Positions 12,661-23,770 are shown, counted from the stretch's first letter. The stretch: DNA of 64,000 bases from Telopea speciosissima (GCF_018873765.1 NC_057924.1:11495001-11559000), one strand, 5' to 3'. The notes: a model not told the origin generated them from the letters alone. Numbers and translations are program-made.

Positions 12661-14499
12661 CTTGTACCCCTTAAAAAAGGTTTCTAAGCCTCAAATTTAA
12701 CTAAGTTTTTAAAAATCAGAATCAGGTATGAGATTAATCTTTGTCAATTTGAAATATCTTGAAATTGATCAGCTTGCCAGAATTAATCAGACTCTTCTGA
12801 CCTCAGCCTAACTCAGTGGGACTTAATATGAGTAAAATTGGATTCGTCGAATTTGATCATAATCAGTCTCGGTCGATTTCATGTCGAATTGCTCGATTCC
12901 ATCGATTTTGGTCCAAGTTTTAAATCCATGCATTTAAGGGTGAAATTTTAGAATTAATTGGCGCATAAAATGAAATTGGAACATGTTTAAGTTTTGAATT
13001 ATTGTAAACAAGTCATAGAGCTTCTTCAACAATTGATCTAAGAGTTTTAATGGTTGGCCATTGGTTTTGTTCTCCTTGTTACTAATTAGTAAGAGTTTAG
13101 AGTCTTGAGTTTCAAAGTCCTATTCCTTCATTTATGTTTCTCGAAGAATTAGAAGCTGATTTTCACTTAGAAAGATGCAAAATCCAATAGTGGATCTCCT
13201 ATCATCTTTGCATCCAATCAATATCAAATAAAACAGTGGACTTTGACTTCCAATTTGGGTATAAAATCCTCTTCCTAATGATTCAAGAAGCGGCTTTCAC
13301 ACCTTTACTGTTAGATTCCGCCAACCTTGGTTCAATCCAGATACTAAGAATTAATTCTTGTTTTCCAAATTGTTTTCATTTGGCATGATATGAGCTTATA
13401 TTTAAACCCAAGCCTAGTCGGCTAGCCCAACCAATAAATTTTGTTACACATTTTGGCCAAGGTCTAGAACAGAAATAGAATCCCTACATAGAACAGTCTG
13501 TATTTACTGTGAAATTCACTCCTAAAAACGTCCAACACAAAGTTAGCAAAAACGGAAACGGACGGTACGGGTTTTAAATGTGTAGATTTCAAAAATGAGA
13601 TCCAAAAGATGACAAATACTCGTATAAATTGATGAATTTTTACCTGAATACCTACATCTACAGCAAAAAAAAAATAATGATTACATTCAACATAATGCAT
13701 ATAATTTCCAAAATTCATTATAAGTTTCATGAAAAATAATAATCATAAAAGAAAAACATGAAATGAAAAGGGTTGTAGTTTTTGCATGTGAAACTATTTC
13801 AGCATAAGCAATTGATCGATTCGATATGGTTATATATTAATTATGACACATCTCACATGAAAGCAAGAGTCTTATGTTTTAGAATTTAGAACAAACACAA
13901 CCCAAAACACGAACAAAAATGAAAACAGAGCAAGATGACACAAAGATTTAACGTCGTTCACACACCAGTAAGGTGTGCTACGTCCACGAGCGAAGGCAAA
14001 GATGTTTCACTATATAAAACAGAGAAAATTACAATGGAGATATCTCAAGAACACCTAATTACGGCCCTTTGCTACCATCATAGATCTCAAAAAAAGTTCC
14101 ATTCGGGTCGCCACAAAAAATGTCGGAGCGGGTCGACCTACGAAACGGGTACAAGAATTCAAGACATACATAAAATTATGCTTCCTTATCGATATATACT
14201 TTATACATTTGAACGGCATATAAGATTCATGTGATGTTTTTTTTTTTTCAATTCGTTTAAGAGACATACGACAAAACGTGTTTAATATGTTAAAAAACAT
14301 GATCAGAGTTTTAAAAGGGTTTTAAATACTTTTTTGTCAAGAATGATCCAGCCACCCTTAGTACCTTTCGCTTTTCGCAAAAACGCGTTTAAAACGGGTT
14401 CCTATTTTTTACCGTTTTAAACACATTTTGCATATGGGAAAAAACGGCAAACAACAAGCACTCTTGTTTTAAACGTAATAAAACACATTTTTTACATGA
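12661..14499. other. Intergenic DNA with CGATT-rich degenerate repeats
   Basis: 12700-12920 is rich in imperfect GATT/CGAT words (AATCAG, GATTC, TCGATT), like several other places in the window. 13900-14170 resembles a worn LTR element (TTTAACGTCGTTCACACACC) but has no protein match I can name. Confidence 0.4.
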
Positions 14500-14880
14500 T
14501 TCCATTTTTTTTTGGCGTTTTTAAGACTTTGGACTCAAGTAACCATATCTCTCTCTCTCAAACTTTGATCGGCCTGATTCTTTCACCAACGTAAATATGA
14601 CTTTAATAGCTACATTTTTCATGATATTACCTTCAATTCAAGGTCAATGCACGTATACCGAAATTAAAAACATGTATTTCAAATAAAAATTCCTCAATCT
14701 ATATGAGAATAAAGTTGCTTTTGGTTCCCTTTTTTTGAAATATAAACGTTTAAAACCCGTATCATTCGTTTTCCATTTTTTATCATTCTCTGTTTTGTTT
14801 TACCATTTTATTTGACCGTTTGTTTGCAATTTTTAATGTTTAAAACATGTACCGTAAAACTCCATTTTTTATAATTATGG
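14500..14880 (+). repeat. Dispersed repeat, copy 1 of about 390 bp
   Basis: Matches 23380-23770 in the same orientation. Shared words are GCGTTTTTAAGAC / GCGTTTTTTAAGAC, GCTACATTTTTCATGAT, TATTTCAAATAAAAA, GAAATATAAACGTTTAAAAC and ACCGTTTTATTTGACC. No coding capacity or clear ends are seen. Confidence 0.75.
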
Positions 14881-14962
14881 TACCTGACTACCTTCCATAG
14901 ACATGCAGTTTTTTTTTCCTAGGGGGTATGACCATGTACATGCAGTGAATATGAGTTGCTTG

Positions 14963-15104
14963 AGAGAGAGAGAGAGAGAGAGAGAAAAAGAGAGAGCAAT
15001 TTAGATCCTCTACTGTCGAACTGCCCCACAGGACCCTACTACCAAGACACAGCAAGGCGATAAATGATCGCCTTACCCCAAAAGAGAGAGAGAGAGAGAG
15101 AGAG
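14963..15104. repeat. Two GA microsatellites
   Basis: Runs of GAGAGA lie at about 14963-14984 and 15083-15104, separated by roughly 100 bases of unique sequence. Confidence 0.85.
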
Positions 15105-15923
15105 ATGCCCGGAGCTGAATTGTTTCAGTTTCACCGAAAAGCAAAAGTGTTTAAAGTATAGTGGTGATATAGAAGATTGTGTCCACAGTCCGCACTCCAC
15201 AAGGCAAGCAGGGTTGAGTACACGAATAGCAGACAGAACCTCTTTCCTTTCTGAGATTTTCTTTGCCGACTGAGTAATTATAGCATGGCGTGACAGATTA
15301 ATACAGATGTTATTTTGGGTGATATTTCATCTTTCAACTGAGCTTTCCACCAAAAAAAAAAATTTAAACTCAGCGAAGTTGTACTAAAGTCACTGACGTT
15401 TCCTTGTTTTCTATTGCCGTATGACTCTGGGTTGAAGGTGAAGGTGGAACCCACCACATGTTTGTCTTAATACCTCACTGGGTGTCTCGATTTAACCATC
15501 AGTAATTCTGGGCAGAACCCTGGACAATACTTGCTCCTTGGTTTACTACTCTTTCAGCTTTTCTTTACTTTTGTTTCCCCATACAACAGGGCCATTGTGT
15601 TCTACTGTTCTTCTTATGCTCTGTTTGGCCAAAAAAAAATAAATCTAAAGGACAGACTCAGGGGATTGGAATTCGGGACTTGGGATCTGGCCACCAGATG
15701 ATCTCTCTCTGATATACGGCAAAGATATTGGTTGTTTTTGCAAGTTTTCTGGGTACCAATAAGCATTTAGTAGAACACAGTAGAGAGACCTTACAGTTGT
15801 TATCTGGCTATTGTCTTTGGTTCGTGGTGGATCTGGGAACTTTGGGTGGTTACCACACACTTTACCAGTACCATACATGTACATGAGTACATCATCATCA
15901 TTATCTATGAATGGACCAGGATC
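15105..15923. other. Intergenic, no gene recognised
   Basis: Only weak open frames. A long minus-strand frame at 15645-16148 crosses the neighbouring foldback and has no recognisable domain, so it is not taken as a gene. Confidence 0.5.
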
Positions 15924-16049
15924 CTCTGCAGTACCGGTGGGACGGGTGGTGCACATTCGATGACACATTAGAGGCCAAATGGCATACATGACACACATGG
16001 CCTCTAATGTAGCGTCGGATGTGCACCGCCATCCCACCAATACTACAGA
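15924..16049. repeat. Foldback element, 126 bp
   Basis: Arms of about 55 bases: GGTGGGACGGGTGGTGCACA on the left is mirrored by TGTGCACCGCCATCCCACC on the right. ACATTAGAGGCCA pairs near the loop, and the outer ends are CTCTGCAG and CTACAG. It is likely a small MITE and resembles the element at 17974-18121 at its outer ends (CTCTGTAG). Confidence 0.7.
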
Positions 16050-16739
16050 AAATTTTGATTCGGACGAATATGACCCACTTAACAACCTTTGGATTTCTTG
16101 ATGATATCTAAACTGTTGCACTTCCACCATTACCTTTGGTTGCCTCAATGGTCAAATTCAATGTGCTCCTTTGGGGACCAGGGATCAAGTATTGGTACCA
16201 AGGCCATCAATAAACTGTTGCACTTCCGTCTTTGAAGTCAATCACATGGTCTTTAATGTAATCCCCTACTCTCCCTTTAATGAGTCTTGGCCCTCAAGGC
16301 TGTCCAGTGGTCCAATTGATTTCCTTCCTTGAAGAACCCCTCTTTAGGCTATGTTTGGAAGCCCAGAAAAGAAAAGAAAGTAAGAGAGTATTATTGACTG
16401 ATCATATGTCAAGTTTAAGAATTTAATTCAATTAAAGACCTTCACGTGTATTAGTATGTACTTACATATTTTTCCATGATAGAATGGAGAAAGTTTTCCT
16501 CCACCTTGGGAAAAGAAGTAGTGGGTGAAGGGAAACTGCCCCCTTTTTTCCACAGGATACTAAGGTTACTTTTTGCAACTTTAATACACTTGTAGTTTTA
16601 GATTTTTTCAAAACCTCAATGTGATTACGAAAAAACTCCAGTTATATAAATTCACTATGTGAGTAAGAGATCTTGGGATGTTTGATATGCAAATTTTGCG
16701 CTCTATCAAAATTACCAAATATTAAGGTGTTGTAGGGTT

Positions 16740-17560
16740 ATAAAAATGGGACCGAACAAAAAAAACCCAAACCAAATGCCCTATTGGTTGTTTCAATTTT
16801 GGGATTTTAGAAACCGAAACAAACAGAAACGATCAGGTGGATCGTTAAAATCGTCTGAAATGACCGAATAGACTTTAAAAAAAAAAACAGTTGGGGAATG
16901 GGTTCTTTGAGAAGTCAGGTAGGCTATGCTAGTACCTTTGTGTCTATATCTCTCTCATTCTCACTTGAAATGACCTCGCTGCCCTCTTACATAAAGTGTG
17001 AATTGCAAACAAAAATCGCTTATTGAAACAAAATCAAACCGTTTAAATTGAAACCGACAAACAATATATTAATCGATTCGGTTTTTATTTTAAGAAGTGA
17101 AACCATTTATTTAACGGTTCAGTTTTGGTTTTAAGAAGTGAAAACATTTAAATCATGAATGTTGAACCAATTAAAATGGATTAAAACTAACATTCTATTG
17201 AATCAATTATACATATTAAACCCATTTTTTTTATACAAAAAATACAATTAGTCCTGGCATTCTATATTCACTCAAGTGTTTCTATTGGATGTACACCAAG
17301 TAAATTATTTTATTTTATTTTTATTTCCTAAGCCACAATTTATGATTTGATGCCGTAGTTCAAATCCAGCATCATCAAATTTATCTATTGGGTTCCAAAC
17401 GTATGTTCGTTTTCACTTGGACTTTGAACTATTAACTTGACTTGGCAACAAAATTTAAACCGGTAAAAACCATTTAAATCAAACCGTTTATTAATTGGTT
17501 TTGATTTGGGATATTAGAACCGTTTAATAATTGATTTGATTTTAATTTATCGTTGGGAGA
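16740..17560. repeat. Degenerate AACCGTTTAAA/GATTCGGTTT-rich DNA
   Basis: Imperfect repeats of AACCG, GTTTAAA and CGGTTT in both orientations, with no regular period. The same vocabulary recurs at 58140-58440. Confidence 0.5.
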
Positions 17561-17571
17561 AAGAATGCTAA

Positions 17572-17728
17572 CCAGTGCTGTGTGCGGGGGTGTACCTGCA
17601 CCCAAACACAACCCGGCGCCAAAAGGCCGCCACACTCCCTGAAAGGCGGAAAGATCCAAGAATGTAATGGTCTTTTCATGCCTGGCTGTGCCTAGACGTA
17701 GGTACACACACCCACACACAACACCGAT
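17572..17728. repeat. Foldback element, about 157 bp
   Basis: The left arm GTGCTGTGTGCGGGGGTGTA is mirrored by the right arm TACACACACCCACACACAAC, with an unrelated GC-richer core between them. Probably a MITE; no clear target-site duplication. Confidence 0.55.
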
Positions 17729-17973
17729 TAACGTTCCATTTCCTTTTATCATTTTATCGCATCTCATTGATGTGTTTTTCCAAGCCGCTTGCTCAATATC
17801 CCTTTTCAAAAGCGTCATTCTTATTTTTACCCCCCAAAAAAGTGTTATTCTTACATTAGTTTTCATTTTATATATGAAAAATTAAAACCGATAATAAACT
17901 GACGAGAGCTCGTTCAGAAAAAGCATTATCGATCGGATTGAAACCGAAATGAGCAACTTAATGCGTCGGGCTT

Positions 17974-18121
17974 CTCTGTAGCGTGCAGGGAGTTTAGTGC
18001 ACATCCAACGGCCCACAGTGCTTGGGCACACAGCCCAACACCCCGTCTATGTGTTGGGCTACATGCCCAACCACTGTGGGCCATCGGATGGTGCGCTACA
18101 CTCCCTGTCGCGCTACAGAGG
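17974..18121. repeat. Foldback element, 148 bp, strong hairpin
   Basis: Arms of about 65 bases with a loop near CCGTCTAT: GGCCCACAGTGCTTGGGCA on the left against TGCCCAACCACTGTGGGCC on the right. Outer ends are CTCTGTAGCG and CGCTACAGAG. RNA from this DNA would fold into a long hairpin. Confidence 0.75.
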
Positions 18122-18227
18122 ACCCAAATCCCAACTTAATGGTTTGGCTTTGGTTTATATCAATATATATAAAACCAAATTAAACCGACCAAACTGATTC
18201 TTTGATACCCTTAACCACAACTAATTA

Positions 18228-18804
18228 GGCCCCGTTTGTTTGATGGGGACATAGGTGGGGTGGGAAAATGCTAATGTGGCCAAGATTTTAGTGCGTGGTA
18301 TTGGAACAGGTATCGGTCAACTTGGAAACCGATACGGTATTGAACCGGTATCGTCAACAATCAATTGTATCGAACAAATTTGCCCTTGATCCTCATTTTA
18401 AAAAAAAAATTTATTTAATCGATTTATCCATTGTCCGTACCATGTCACCAATACAGTATCGGGATTGGTAAGATGCAAAACCGGTACGAATCACCTGATA
18501 CGGGCGATACGATTCCAATACTTAGAACCATGGAGGTGGCACTTTAAAATCCCACACCAACATTGTTTGGTTAAGTTGCGATGGTGAACTTACAAAAGCT
18601 CAAGAAACATCATTAAATGTTTTGATTGTTGACGTGGCATTTTAAAAGACCACATCTATCCTATCCAATTGGTGGGACTTTGGTTACTGTTCATGGGAAA
18701 AGTAACTTTATCTTAACATTTCCATCCTAACAAAATCCCACCGACATGTGGGTCTCATCTTTCCTACTATTCCACCTCACTTTCCCTTCTAAACAAACGG
18801 GACC
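18228..18804. mobile_element. PIF/Harbinger-type MITE, 577 bp
   Basis: The terminal inverted repeats GGCCCCGTTTGTTTGATGG (left) and GGTCCCGTTTGTTTAGAAGG (right, read on the minus strand) are flanked by TTA on both sides (18225-18227 and 18805-18807). A 3-bp TTA/TAA duplication and GGCC-type ends are the hallmark of Tourist-like MITEs. There is no transposase, so it is non-autonomous. Internal GGTATCGGT-like words are scattered in it. Confidence 0.75.
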
Positions 18805-19007
18805 TTAAGGAGTTAAGGGTCATTTGATTGACAGAGAGGATGTGGTGGAAATGTTTGGGATTGGATTCCACAGTAGGTTGGGGTTAGAGAACAGGGATGA
18901 GATTTTTATTTTTCCCTTTAACAGTAACCAAATTCCCACCAAATTGGTGTCACGTTAAGAGACAAAACACTAATGTTGTTCCTTGAGCTTTTCTGAATTC
19001 ACCACTC

Positions 19008-20316
19008 TTTTTTTGGTAGATAACATGGCTATTCATTTACGCACGCCCAACGCCAATAGAGAAACAGGATACATAAAAAGATACTAAAAAAAGATAGGTA
19101 GCATGACCAACAGAAGGTTTGGGTATACAGAATCCAGACCGACGGAGTGGAAAGCGACCCAGTTTCGCACGCCAAAGACTGAGTCATCCAAAGAAGGGGA
19201 TGGGTGAAAGCCATTGCCCCAGATAAAGTGCTGTCAACACAGCAACTGATAAGCTCATGCACTTTCGTGCCAAAAGAAAAGACCCCAAAAGTGCCGAAAA
19301 GATCTGCGCCATCGTGCCCACGCGAGCCGACACATTGCCACTCCTAGAGGAGCTTCGGTAAACGGTGACTGGGTCACAAGATCTGTATGGCGAGAGGGGT
19401 AACGAAGCCGGCCATTTCCATGGTAACACCAACGCCAGAACCGGCGTAACCTGCAAAACCAGAACCTAAAAAAGAAAAGAAGGTGGTGGAACTCGGCACC
19501 ACCAAATAAAAAAGAAAAACCTTCCGCACCAAACATCTCGGCATTGCTCACAGCTAGCATTGTTGATACTTCCAACAACTGCAGGGACTGAAACTCCATC
19601 AGCATTAGCCATGTCCCCCTGCCTATGAGGCTTCCACCACCTCCATAAATGAAGAACTGTCGAGTACCAACAACGTCGATCGATTGTTCAGCAGATCTGA
19701 TAATAAAATGGGGGGGCCAAGCGCTGGGTTGGGCGAGGTCTTTCATGCTACAAGCAGGGGAATCGACATCACAGTCTCTACCACCGACGTCGCCCCAGAC
19801 GATATCGCTGGCCAGTCCAACGGTTGGTGCCGAAAAATCACCGACGATCGGAACACAGTCTGGACAGTCCCATTGAGAAGCATAGGCAAGTGTTTCAAGG
19901 CGAAAGGGTAGACAACTAAACTGCTAAGGAGTTGCGCAAGTGTTGCAGATGAGCGTATCACTGTCTGCAGGCTGCATCTCGCACAGCAGGCAAATGCCAT
20001 CTTCGTCGCAAGGGAGTTGTCGTTGACACTACGCTTCCACCGTCGACGGAAAGGAGATGGCCACATAGGGCTTGCCATCGTCGGCATCGTCGTCGGCATC
20101 GATGTCAGCATCGCCATCTCCATCATTGGCAGGGCCGATGCTCATGGCGGAAAGGCTGAGGAGGAAATAGAGAAGAAAACACGCACAAGGGCGGAGATAC
20201 AACATGCACGGTGGTGGACGAAAGCAATCACAGCTGCGGCGGAAAGAAGAGAAAAGGGGAAAAAACCCTAATCGCTGGGGCAGAGGAAATAATTTTCATC
20301 GCGATCCAATGTTGTA
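19008..20316 (-). mobile_element. Poly(A)-tailed retroposon, 1.3 kb, carrying a PHD-finger pseudogene
   Basis: The 12-base direct repeat AATTCACCACTC flanks the segment (18996-19007 and 20317-20328). On the minus strand the insert ends in A7 directly against one repeat (CTACCAAAAAAA), as expected for LINE-mediated target-primed insertion. Its other end begins with a leader-like stretch before an ATG at 20145. The body is clearly GC-richer than the flanks. It is either a retroposed, partly processed transcript or an element that captured host sequence. Confidence 0.7.
19255..20145 (-). pseudogene. ORTHRUS/VIM-like PHD-finger pseudogene inside the retroposon
   Basis: Minus-strand translation from the ATG at 20145 gives MSIGPANDGDGDADIDADD..., a stop (20029-20031), then in the same frame LPCDEDGICLLC, DTLICNTCATP, a stop (19924-19926), QFSCLPFRLETLAYASQWD and CPDC (ending 19855). 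This matches the N-terminal PHD finger of plant ORTHRUS/VIM E3 ligases (LPCDGDGVC..C, C..C, TPWHV.CL, LQWECPDC). The C4HC3 ligands survive except the histidine: the Trp-His pair has become stop-Gln. The same frame stays open to 19255 without a similarity I can name, and no RING or SRA domain is seen. ORTHRUS proteins read histone and DNA methylation marks; this copy cannot encode one. Confidence 0.7.
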
Positions 20317-20407
20317 AATTCACCACTCATGTCAACCAAAAAAGGTTGGGGTGGTATTTTGAAGTGCCACATCAATACTTTCTTTCCCCAATTCCCCCAC
20401 GAATTTT

Positions 20408-20550
20408 ATCACCTCCAATTCCCTCCAATCCCTCACATAGGAGCAAAATGACCAACCCTCATTGGGTAGTGTGTTCAGACAGCGGATAAGGTGGTCATTT
20501 CCCCTCCTATGTGAGGAATTGAAGGAAATTAGAGCAGGCGGAGGTGATAA
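20408..20550. repeat. Inverted repeat inside the second MITE shell
   Basis: Arms contain CCTCACATAGGAGCAAAATG and CATTTCCCCTCCTATGTGAG, together with ATCACCTCC and GGAGGTGAT at the outer edges. It would form a hairpin of about 140 bases. Confidence 0.7.
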
Positions 20551-20605
20551 CGATTCATTCTCCCACCCCACCTAAATCCCAACTCCCAGTCAAACAAACG
20601 ACTCC

Positions 20606-20671
20606 TAGAGATTCGTTTCTACACTTGATCTTAGCCAAAAGGTCGAGAATGGTCTTAGAGATTCGTTTCTA
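20606..20671 (-). pseudogene. Retroposed 5' fragment of U2 snRNA between 16-bp direct repeats
   Basis: TAGAGATTCGTTTCTA occurs perfectly at 20606-20621 and 20656-20671. The 34 bases between them (20622-20655), read on the minus strand, match the first 34 nt of U2 spliceosomal RNA, including the near-invariant TTTTGGCTAAGATCAAGTG, with 3 mismatches by my alignment from memory of U2. The match starts at U2 nucleotide 1 and stops next to the branch-point-pairing region. It lacks the rest of U2 and any snRNA promoter (no USE or TATA at the right place), so it is a fragment, not a gene. Confidence 0.8.
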
Positions 20672-20854
20672 AACTGCCCAATTAGAGACCCATCTGTTAA
20701 AATTAATAAAAAGGGTACCCTCGTCCCTCATTGACTCTCCCTTTTTTTACTCGCCCTTTTTCTTTTCCAATGAATTTTTCTTTGCCTTTGAATATTCATA
20801 CTCTTTGTGCTTTCTGTGTCCACTCAACCTACCTTCCTCCCATCTTTGTTCCGT

Positions 20855-20856
<2 letters not shown>

Positions 20857-20899
<43 letters not shown>
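20857..20899. repeat. GA microsatellite in the leader of the MGCC gene
   Basis: About 20 GA units about 180 bases before the start codon at 21078. GA/CT tracts in 5' leaders are common in plants and may bind BBR/BPC factors, which is general knowledge rather than shown here. Confidence 0.85.
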
Positions 20900-20901
<2 letters not shown>

Positions 20902-21077
20902 CTGTGAAACTCATAACCAAAGATGAAAGCTTTTCCTTTGGCAGCAAAATTTTACTCCAATTCCGGCCAGTAGAATCACCGGTTGGAACAGAAATTTCCA
21001 TCCAAGAATGCTTCTGGCAATGGTGAAGAACAGCTGAAGCTTTCAGTCTCTGTAGTCTCTTAACAGTCAAACCTCAA

Positions 21078-21977
21078 ATGGGTTGCTGTGTCAGCACAAA
21101 CAAGACTCCTTCGGCGAAAACAGTTGAGGCAGAGGCGAACTCTTATGCCAAAGCAGCAGCAGGAATTAGCAAAGCTCCTCCACCTCCTCCTTTGGAAGAG
21201 GAGACAGTGAAGGAAGTGCTCTCAGAGACTCCTACACCAAAACCCTCTTTCCGTAATGTGGAAACCCAAGAGATTCCTTCGCCCTCTTTCCTCAAGATCG
21301 AAACAGATAAGCGTTCTTCCCCACCTACTCCTCCTCCCTCTTTTCCCATTAAGCTTGAAGAAGCTACCAACATGGGGAAGAAAACAACTTTGACTCCTGA
21401 TCCAGCAGTAGAAGAGATCTCTGAAGTCTCGGACATGTGTAGCTTGAGCGAGAGCTTGTCCACTACAACGATTGGGGAAGGACGCGTTGACGATGGCGAG
21501 GTCCGGCAGAGGGTTGACAGATCTCCGGCTAAGCTCCCCAGGAAACTACTTGTCGGCGGGGAGTTCATCGGAAGGACAGAAAGAAGAGAGAAGAAAACAA
21601 CTTTGTCTCCGGCGAGAAGGTTCGACCAATCGCCTAGTAGGAGAGATGACAACAATGCCATGAAATCATCTCAGGTTCGTCATCATCACAGCACTAGGGA
21701 CATGCGTGGTGCCGGTGCTGCTTATACTAACAGACGACGAATCCCAGATCCAGGTGAGGGTTTGGGGAGGAGATCGAGGTCTCCGGCGCCACGGCACGCT
21801 TTTGGGCGGAGCCCATCAACGAGGGGCGTGAGGTCACCAGGACGAATCCCTGCTTTGGGTCCGGAAAACGGACGGAAACCAGAGGAATCGAAGGTAGACG
21901 AAGGGAATTGCAATTGGCCCACGAACGAGTCCCTCGAGAACCCCCTTGTCTCTTTGGAATGCTTTATCTTTTTGTAG
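21078..21977 (+). CDS. MGCC-motif Ser/Arg/Pro-rich plant protein, predicted N-myristoylated
   Basis: Encodes 299 residues in a single exon from ATG 21078 to TAG 21975-21977. The N-terminus MGCCVSTNK fits N-myristoylation at Gly2 with possible palmitoylation at Cys3 and Cys4, so a membrane-associated location is likely. A proline run (34-38) is followed by an acidic/Ser-rich stretch EEISEVSDMCSLSESLSTTT (about 111-130) and basic SPAR, SPSRR and RSRSPAPR segments (about 175-250). The end NESLENPLVSLECFIFL is, as I recall, conserved in a plant family often labelled serine/arginine repetitive matrix-like; that label reflects composition only. No enzymatic domain is present and the role is unknown. 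The protein is probably intrinsically disordered. The frame is intact and both ends look authentic. Confidence 0.88.
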   Translation: MGCCVSTNKTPSAKTVEAEANSYAKAAAGISKAPPPPPLEEETVKEVLSETPTPKPSFRNVETQEIPSPSFLKIETDKRSSPPTPPPSFPIKLEEATNMGKKTTLTPDPAVEEISEVSDMCSLSESLSTTTIGEGRVDDGEVRQRVDRSPAKLPRKLLVGGEFIGRTERREKKTTLSPARRFDQSPSRRDDNNAMKSSQVRHHHSTRDMRGAGAAYTNRRRIPDPGEGLGRRSRSPAPRHAFGRSPSTRGVRSPGRIPALGPENGRKPEESKVDEGNCNWPTNESLENPLVSLECFIFL

Positions 21978-23379
21978 AGAAATACTAAGAAAAAAAAATT
22001 AGCAGATTAGTAGTATATGATATTAGGTTGTTTCCTTCTTTACTTTGTTTATAAATACTATCATCTATTCCTGAATCTTGATACCAATAGAATTCAATGT
22101 GGGTTGTCTTGGTGGAGGAACTAATTGCAGTATGGTTAATTTGCCGGCGAAATTGTTCTCGCCGGCGATGTTGTCGCCTGGGATTTGGGTTTGAGTGAGG
22201 GGAAAAACAGTAAAATTGCAAATTACTTGGTGTTAAAATCCCATCTACTGTTATCGTTTTTCTCTCGGAATGCATTTCTTCTCTTTCTCTTCTGTCTCTA
22301 TTAAATAATCTGGGGTTGTCCAACAGGATACTATACCATCTGGTTCTGAATCAGAACTTCTAGTAATACCCAGAAAGAGAAAAGAGTTAGGAAACTCATC
22401 TGAGTAGTTAATTGACCCATATTAATGATTGCCAAAATGGGTTTCATAAATGGTATGGGATGCAGGAACAGCACATGGCAGGATTGCCAAGTATGGGCGT
22501 TGATTGGCTCTTCTCCGCTACCAACCAAGAGGAGAGTAGGACTGAGTTGCAGAACTGATGGTTCTTCTCTGGCAGTAGCAGACCTGCGATAAGGCATTAA
22601 GGCCCATGCCATGCTCACCAGTGGAAGAGGAGAATAGATCCTCAGGTCATTTAGGTGTAATTCTCGTTCTTCAATCGGTGATAAGAATAGATTTCCGTTT
22701 TAACATCAGTGTTTTGAAAATACAAATTGGAATTTTTTTGGCGGGCGACCCATTTGTAGCCGTTGGGTTTGGAATTTTTCTGGAAGATGGTCCGTGGTCC
22801 TCAAGCTCAACTACTCAAATCTGAATTGCTTTGGTGTTTCTGCTGTAACTGAAACCTCTATTAAATGAATGCCTGGTCATATTTGTCTCTTCCCTTGAAG
22901 AAGATTAAAAAAAGAAACATGAAACATACAAAGACATTCCCATGGCCCTGCAAATCAATTCTCTGAAGTTGCTTGCATAATTGGTGTCGTGGAATATGAA
23001 TTTCAATTAAATTTTGCTCTCCATGAGTGGAAAACATAACCATTATCTTTTGAGTTTTTCAGGATCTTTGATTACACTGATTCATAATGGGAGACTCACA
23101 GATGTTCCCTGGTTTCTTTTATTATGGTTGTGGCCCTTTGGGAGTTCCACACGTTCTTACTTGGCAAGTGATAATGGTATATCCTTTACCCATTAACAAT
23201 AGTCCTATAAATTCTAGAAAGAAAACTGCTATCCCACTTAAAATCTGGACCGGGTCAGGAACAGTTGGGTATGAATGAACTGGTGACCTAAATCACTTAT
23301 TTGACAACTATAACTAATGATTTGGCAAACGTAATACAATAATAGGCATGGAACTAAATCTCGATCGAAACCTCTGTGA

Positions 23380-23770
23380 CGTTTCCATTTTTTTTTTTTG
23401 GGCGTTTTTTAAGACCTTAGACTTGTTGAACAATGGCTTATTTAACTGATCATATCTTTCTCTCCCGAAATTTGATCGACCCGATTCTTTCAACGACGTA
23501 TAGATGACTCGAAGGGCTACATTTTTCATGATTTCACCTTCAACTCAAGGTTAATGCACGGATATTGAAACTTGAAGCATATATTTCAAATAAAAAATCC
23601 TAAATTTATACGAGAAATAGTGTCGTTTTTTTGTTCCGCTTTTTGAAATATAAATGTTTAAAACCCGTACCGTCCATTTTTTACGGTTCTCTGTGTTTTT
23701 TTACCGTTTTATTTGACCATCCGTTTGTACTTTTTTAACATTTAAATCCCATACCGTAAGATTCTGTTTT
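23380..23770 (+). repeat. Dispersed repeat, copy 2 of about 390 bp
   Basis: Homologous to 14500-14880 over the whole length and in the same orientation, with scattered substitutions, for example in GGCTACATTTTTCATGATTT and TTTGAAATATAAATG. Confidence 0.75.

Larger units (their letters stand above)
18816..20606. mobile_element. Second MITE-like shell, interrupted by a retroposon
   Basis: The left end AGGGTCATTTGATTGACAG and the right end AGGAGTCGTTTGTTTGACTG (minus strand) are related inverted termini. The element abuts the preceding MITE. Without the 1.3-kb insertion at 19008-20316 it would be about 0.5 kb. A target-site duplication is not clear, so the ends are tentative. Confidence 0.45.

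Noticed and set aside
15645-16148. 167-codon open frame on the minus strand
   Set aside because: It runs through the 15924-16049 foldback and has no recognisable domain; open by chance.
19649-20271. Plus-strand open frames across the retroposon
   Set aside because: Shadows of the minus-strand PHD-containing sequence; no domain of their own.
20622-20655. Functional U2 snRNA gene
   Set aside because: Only the first 34 nt are present, with no snRNA promoter elements and no Sm site.
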